NCBI GenBank assembly: GCA_012512355.1
Contig: JAAZEI010000270.1
Coordinates: 1-7,379 of the forward strand
Source: Clostridiales bacterium
GTDB lineage: Bacteria; Bacillota; Clostridia; Christensenellales; Aristaeellaceae
Direction of reading: 5' to 3'
Length of the DNA: 7,379 nt
Part shown: in pieces, positions 5,314 to 7,379 of the stretch
How positions within the stretch are numbered: position 1 is the stretch's first letter
How the letters are laid out: the number at the start of each line of letters is the position of its first letter
Program-made: the position numbers and the translations under genes
Notes under the pieces: model-generated
Databases searched by the model: none
Told to the model about the DNA's origin: nothing
What the model saw: only the letters and a program-made list of their open reading frames with translations

Positions 5314-6438
5314 ATGACGTATAACACCATTAAAAATGTTTTGCCGTTTTTTAAATTCATAGGCAAATACAGCAATGTTCGTGAAGTAACCAGCGGGAAT
5401 GTGAATAATACTTTTGTATTGGAATATGAAGACCATCAGCGCAAAAACTATTATACTTTGCAGCATATTAACACCTATGTGTTTAAAAACCCGCACGAGG
5501 TCATGAGCAACATTTCGTCGGTTACCAATCATCTTCGAAATGCTTTGATAAGGACCTCAGGGAGCGCGGAGCGCCGTGTGCTTGAGTTGATTCATACGAT
5601 TGATGGGAAAAACCTGTTTGAAGATGAAGACGGAGATATATGGCGAGCTTATGTTTACATTGATGGAGCTTCCGCACTGGATATCACCAATTCGCCCCAA
5701 GAGATGGAAGAAGTTGGCAGAGGGTTTGGCAATTTTCAAAAACTGCTTCATGATTTTCCTGCTCAGGATCTTTTTTGTCCAATACCTAATTTTCATCACT
5801 CGTTGAAGCGTTTTTTTGCTTTTGTTCACGCCTTGGATCAGGATAAAGCAGGACGAGTTAAGGATATCGAGGAAGAAATTGAATTTATGTTTGAAAACCG
5901 CCGAATGTTGGGCAGCATCGTCAAAATGCTCGATAACGGCATCATCCCATACCGTGTGACCCATAACGATACCAAGTCCAACAACGTGCTCCTGGACAAT
6001 GAGACCGGCAAAGCCATTTGTGTTATTGATCTTGATACAGTAATGCCGGGGTCGGTCTTATATGATTACGGGGACGCCATACGCTTTGGTGCATCTACAG
6101 CGGCAGAGGATGAAGAGGATATCAGTAAAATTTCCCTGGATATGGAAAAAGTCAAAGCCTTTACAAAAGGTTTTATTGAAGAAACCAATGGCTTTTTAAC
6201 CAATGAAGAGCTTTTAAATCTTCCACTTGGTATCAAGGTGTTAACTTGTGAGCTGGCCATCCGTTTTTTAACTGATTATATAGATGGCGATGTGTATTTT
6301 AAGGTAAATTCACCGGATCATAACCTGATACGTGCAAGGGCGCAGATTGCTTTGCTTAATGACATTGTGCGGCGTGAAAAGGAGCTGCAGGAAATGACAG
6401 AGCGATACATCGCAAGAGCGGCCGCAAAGAACAATTAA
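5314..6438 (+). CDS. N-acetylhexosamine 1-kinase-like sugar kinase (NahK-type, aminoglycoside phosphotransferase fold)
   Basis: A 374-residue cytoplasmic kinase; the characterised Bifidobacterium NahK is about 359 residues. NahK uses ATP to phosphorylate GlcNAc or GalNAc at C1. Visible here: an N-lobe nucleotide loop TSGNVNNTF (26-34); YTLQHIN (47-53), matching the NahK YILQQMN segment; a Brenner-type catalytic loop RVTHNDTKSNN (214-224, catalytic Asp219); a metal-binding IDLDTVMPGS (238-247); and DYGDAIRFGAST (251-262), nearly identical to NahK. The C-terminal FLTDYIDGDVYF and SPDHNLIRARAQI (333-345) also follow NahK. The start ATG at 5314 has GAGGA (5303-5307) six nt upstream. It is transcribed divergently from the sugar importer and probably shares its control, so it may phosphorylate the imported sugar. 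No GNB/LNB phosphorylase, galT or galE is in the window. A different hexose substrate is possible. Confidence 0.87.
   Translation: MTYNTIKNVLPFFKFIGKYSNVREVTSGNVNNTFVLEYEDHQRKNYYTLQHINTYVFKNPHEVMSNISSVTNHLRNALIRTSGSAERRVLELIHTIDGKNLFEDEDGDIWRAYVYIDGASALDITNSPQEMEEVGRGFGNFQKLLHDFPAQDLFCPIPNFHHSLKRFFAFVHALDQDKAGRVKDIEEEIEFMFENRRMLGSIVKMLDNGIIPYRVTHNDTKSNNVLLDNETGKAICVIDLDTVMPGSVLYDYGDAIRFGASTAAEDEEDISKISLDMEKVKAFTKGFIEETNGFLTNEELLNLPLGIKVLTCELAIRFLTDYIDGDVYFKVNSPDHNLIRARAQIALLNDIVRREKELQEMTERYIARAAAKNN
6435..6438. other. Overlapping stop codons of convergent genes
   Basis: The palindrome TTAA supplies TAA to the plus-strand kinase (6436-6438) and TAA to the minus-strand thiN (6435-6437). There is no space for an intergenic terminator, so each transcript must end inside, or antisense to, the other gene. 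Confidence 0.9.
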
Positions 6439-7070
6439 TGAATATTGCGATGCGCTGCATAAATGAGAAGAGTTCCTTTTTTGACACAGATTACAGCACG
6501 GCCACTTGGACCTATAGCATTACTGACCCCCAGGGGATGGCTGTGACCTAAGCTGATATTTCGCGCTTCATAGCTCAGCCCTTTGAGGCTTACACCAAGG
6601 CTATTGGCACTGTGGCTGAAGACTGAGATTGTGTATCCTGCCTTTTGGGTGAGAAGCAGGCAGCTGTCTGTCAGTGTATATATCGTATAATGAGGTGCAA
6701 TGAGCTGCAGGCTATAACCTTCCTTGCTCCAACCGCCCATCAGCTGCAAAGCGGCGATAAAGTGATCTTCACGCTGACCGCCTGACGCGCCATAAATTTT
6801 AAACCTGTTGTATCCAATTTTTCTTCCCAGTTTCAGGGCGAGTGACAAGTCCGTATCATCTTTGCGAACAGGGAAACGCAGCAGCGGCACGCCAATCACC
6901 TGCCCATGGAATGAATCCATGTCTCCAATAACAAAATCCGGGCGCAGCCCAAGCTGGCTCAAGTGAAGATAACCGCCGTCGGCTGCAATCAGCAGATCAT
7001 TGTTTTTTGTCTGAAGGTTTCTCGAAGTCATATCACCGGCGCCAACTATATAGCAAGTACCCTTTTTCAT
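6435..7070 (-). CDS. thiN: Thiamine pyrophosphokinase
   Basis: A 211-residue cytoplasmic enzyme of normal length that transfers pyrophosphate from ATP to thiamine, making thiamine diphosphate. Family motifs in order: AADGG (29-33); PDFVIGDMDS (44-53), which binds Mg-ATP; RKDDTDLSLAL (69-79); GASGGQREDH (94-103), equivalent to the usual GG-R-x-DH; and a C-terminal thiamine-binding part with LSYEARNISLGHSHPLGVSN (165-184). The start ATG at 7070 is preceded by AAAGGAGG 13 nt upstream, a rather long spacing, but no other in-frame start lies closer. It converges on the kinase gene, the two stop codons overlapping by 3 bp, and it is divergent from radA. No thiamine riboswitch is evident in its short leader. 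Confidence 0.93.
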   Translation of the reverse strand: MKKGTCYIVGAGDMTSRNLQTKNNDLLIAADGGYLHLSQLGLRPDFVIGDMDSFHGQVIGVPLLRFPVRKDDTDLSLALKLGRKIGYNRFKIYGASGGQREDHFIAALQLMGGWSKEGYSLQLIAPHYTIYTLTDSCLLLTQKAGYTISVFSHSANSLGVSLKGLSYEARNISLGHSHPLGVSNAIGPSGRAVICVKKGTLLIYAAHRNIH

Positions 7071-7106
7071 AAAACTGATTGGGCCTCCTTTGCTGATTTA
7101 CCTAGC

Positions 7107-7115
7107 AGTATAACA
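7107..7115 (-). promoter_or_regulatory. Extended -10 promoter element for thiN
   Basis: The minus strand reads TGTTATACT, an extended -10 (TG, one base, TATACT). The region 17 bp upstream (TTTCTC) is a poor -35, which is typical for extended -10 promoters. Transcription should start near 7100, giving a leader of about 30 nt to the thiN ATG. Confidence 0.55.
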
Positions 7116-7145
7116 TTTAAATTTAGCAAGAGAAAGCGTCCTATG

Positions 7146-7151
7146 AAGGAG
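7146..7151 (+). promoter_or_regulatory. Ribosome binding site that fixes the TTG start of radA
   Basis: AAGGAG lies six bases before TTG at 7158. It overlaps the codons that would follow an in-frame ATG at 7143, so it supports the TTG start. Confidence 0.75.
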
Positions 7152-7157
7152 ATTCCT

Positions 7158-7379
7158 TTGGCAAAAGTAAAGACCGTTTTTATATGCAGTTCCTGCGGGT
7201 TTGAATCCACAAGATGGCTGGGCAAATGCCCTGACTGTGATTCATGGAACACCTTGGAAGAAGCGATTTCCAGCGGAGGAACCGCTGGCGCTAAGCCCAA
7301 AGAGCAAAAACAGCGTGGCGGTACAGGAGCCCAAGCCTTGCACATCAATGATATTGAAGTTGATGATCAGATGCACCAG
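7158..7379 (+). CDS. radA: DNA repair protein RadA/Sms, N-terminal part (cut by the window end)
   Basis: The first 74 residues of RadA (Sms), a RecA-like ATPase that promotes branch migration in recombination repair; full-length proteins are about 450 residues, so the ATPase and Lon-like domains lie outside. The sequence (M)AKVKTVFICSSCGFES matches the RadA start, with a CxxC-CxxC zinc finger at Cys10, Cys13, Cys24 and Cys27. TRWLGKCPDCDSWNTL (18-33) is the hallmark second half of the finger. TTG at 7158 is chosen over the in-frame ATG at 7143 because AAGGAG is 6 nt upstream and RadA proteins normally begin MAK. The frame is open to the last base. No good plus-strand promoter was found in the 87-bp gap shared with thiN. 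Confidence 0.95.
   Translation, partial: MAKVKTVFICSSCGFESTRWLGKCPDCDSWNTLEEAISSGGTAGAKPKEQKQRGGTGAQALHINDIEVDDQMHQ

Noticed and set aside
5557..5964. Open frame of 135 codons antisense to the kinase
   Set aside because: The plus-strand frame carries all NahK motifs through this stretch; the antisense frame has none.
7086..7121. Plus-strand promoter for radA (TTGCTG and TATAAC)
   Set aside because: The spacing is only 13 bp and no alternative pair fits; the TATAAC also overlaps the better minus-strand extended -10 box.
7071..7157. Thiamine riboswitch ahead of thiN
   Set aside because: The leader is about 30 nt from the predicted start and has none of the conserved THI-box segments.
7067..7348. 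Open frame of 93 codons antisense to radA
   Set aside because: The plus strand encodes the RadA zinc finger here, with four cysteines at the right spacing.

Overview
The window looks like a bacterial chromosome segment of medium-low GC. Strong AGGAGG-type ribosome binding sites, several TTG start codons, sigma-A-like promoters and the gene families point loosely to a Firmicutes/Clostridia-like organism. The solute-binding protein has a signal peptide without a lipobox cysteine, which is unusual for a monoderm, so the assignment is tentative.

Layout from left to right. Positions 1-231 hold the end of an IS3-family-like insertion sequence with the first 59 codons of its transposase OrfA on the minus strand. 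Positions 294-5055 form one minus-strand operon, read from right to left: a periplasmic-type sugar-binding protein (4027-5055), a fused two-domain sugar ABC ATPase (2399-3928), a ribose/xylose-class permease (1393-2418) and a Gfo/Idh/MocA-family NAD(P)-dependent oxidoreductase (294-1343). An 11-bp stem hairpin lies between the binding-protein gene and the ATPase gene. Divergent from the operon, across a 258-bp AT-rich regulatory region, is a plus-strand kinase (5314-6438) strongly resembling N-acetylhexosamine 1-kinase (NahK). Convergent with the kinase, with stop codons overlapping by 3 bp, is thiamine pyrophosphokinase (thiN-type, 6435-7070). Divergent from that is the start of the DNA repair gene radA (7158 to the window end).

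How the genes may work together: the ABC transporter would import a monosaccharide, the NahK-like kinase would phosphorylate it at the anomeric position, and the MocA-type enzyme would oxidise a sugar or sugar derivative. The two divergent promoters have identical hexamers (TTGACA, 17-bp spacer, TAAAAT) and lie beside repeat motifs that could be operators, so co-regulation is plausible. No regulator gene is in the window. The sugar itself cannot be read from the sequence: the kinase family suggests GlcNAc/GalNAc, while the binding protein has XylF-like motifs. thiN and radA are housekeeping genes and probably unrelated to the sugar locus.
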